5,394 nucleotides of DNA from Bacteroidaceae bacterium. GTDB lineage: Bacteria; Bacteroidota; Bacteroidia; Bacteroidales; Bacteroidaceae. Both the position numbers and the translations under genes were made by a program. Location: contig JAGCWG010000056.1 in the NCBI GenBank assembly GCA_017961965.1, forward strand, positions 1 through 5,394, given 5' to 3'. This document shows positions 5,105 through 5,394 of this stretch, piece by piece. The notes beneath the pieces were generated by a model that saw only the letters and a program-made list of their open reading frames with translations, was not told where the DNA came from and ran no database searches. Each line of letters begins with the position of its first letter. Position 1 is the first letter of the stretch.

Positions 5105-5394
5105 ATGAGATTCTTGTCGTTTTACATCCTGATTTCTTTTTTGGTGGCAATCAATACAAAAGGATATTCACAACAGAATTATGATGAAGTGTTATTGGTT
5201 AATAAAACTCTAAATATAGATTCTTCTTTCATTGATTCTCTCTCGCTCAATGATGTAAGAAACGGAGTACGTGTAAAATCAATTCGGAATCAATTTTATG
5301 GATATAAATTGAACGAGATAATTGTTCCAGATATTAATGATGATTGTAAGTTCTATTGGTCAATAAACTCTAATATTAAGAGAAAAAGAAAAAA
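5105..5394 (+). CDS. Unrecognised secreted protein, N-terminal part (runs off window)
   Basis: The frame is open from ATG at 5105 to the right edge, giving 96 codons plus two bases. The N-terminus MRFLSFYILISFLVAINTKG followed by YSQQN is a good type I signal peptide, with cleavage likely after Ser22, which supports this start. The visible mature part (NYDEVLLVNKTLNIDSSFIDSL and onward) is polar, rich in Asn, Asp, Ser and Lys, with no motif I recognise, and ends at the edge in a Lys/Arg run (IKRKRK). Codon use is visibly more AT-rich than in the sigma factor and arabinofuranosidase genes, which may point to recent acquisition or a poorly conserved surface or periplasmic protein. There is no Shine-Dalgarno sequence. 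It follows the sigma terminator and has its own -7 box, so it is probably transcribed independently. Function is unknown. Confidence 0.75.
   Translation, partial: MRFLSFYILISFLVAINTKGYSQQNYDEVLLVNKTLNIDSSFIDSLSLNDVRNGVRVKSIRNQFYGYKLNEIIVPDINDDCKFYWSINSNIKRKRK

Noticed and set aside
5095..5184. 29-residue frame starting MHYYEILVVLHPD, superficially like the start of ribosomal protein S6
   Set aside because: It stops after 29 codons, and the overlapping frame from 5105 is open to the edge with a proper signal peptide, so the resemblance is coincidental.

Overview
The window looks like chromosome from a Bacteroidota species, most likely of the Prevotella/Segatella type. Three observations support this: starts lack a Shine-Dalgarno sequence and sit behind A-rich leaders; promoter-like boxes match the Bacteroidota TAnnTTTG (-7) pattern; and the proteins resemble that phylum (a short primary-type sigma factor, a GH127/GH146 arabinofuranosidase with Bacteroidota accessory domains, a secreted type-B carboxylesterase). 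The genus is an inference from protein style, not from a search.

Layout. Positions 1-876 (minus) hold the N-terminal 292 codons of a lipoprotein-type carboxylesterase that runs off the left edge. Positions 955-3660 (minus) hold a complete 901-residue secreted beta-L-arabinofuranosidase. The two genes read the same way, 78 bp apart, with the arabinofuranosidase upstream and a perfect 11-bp hairpin between them. They look like one transcription unit for degrading arabinose-containing plant polysaccharide, in which the esterase would remove acyl groups and the glycosidase would release L-arabinofuranose. Positions 3661-4014 are an AT-rich divergent control region. It carries a -7 box for the arabinofuranosidase, a convincing -33/-7 promoter for the sigma factor, a 9-bp dyad, and an imperfect direct repeat in the sigma leader. 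Positions 4015-4875 (plus) encode a 286-residue sigma-70 factor of the RpoD family, closed by an intrinsic terminator at 4885-4920. Positions 4921-5104 form a structured leader behind a TACCTTTG box. It leads to the start of an AT-rich gene for an unrecognised secreted protein (5105 to the right edge).

The main novelty candidate is the C-terminus of the arabinofuranosidase. After the usual family domains it carries about 105 extra residues: a Lys/Glu/Ala-rich repeat linker, a compact C-x9-C-x9-C-x2-H module resembling the small Cys/His domains found in many Bacteroidota proteins, and a basic tail. Secondary points are a sigma factor whose DNA-contacting regions depart from the canonical Bacteroidota primary sigma, and a leader at 4957-5031 with mutually exclusive stems. 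No CRISPR array, tRNA, rRNA, insertion sequence or defence system is visible.
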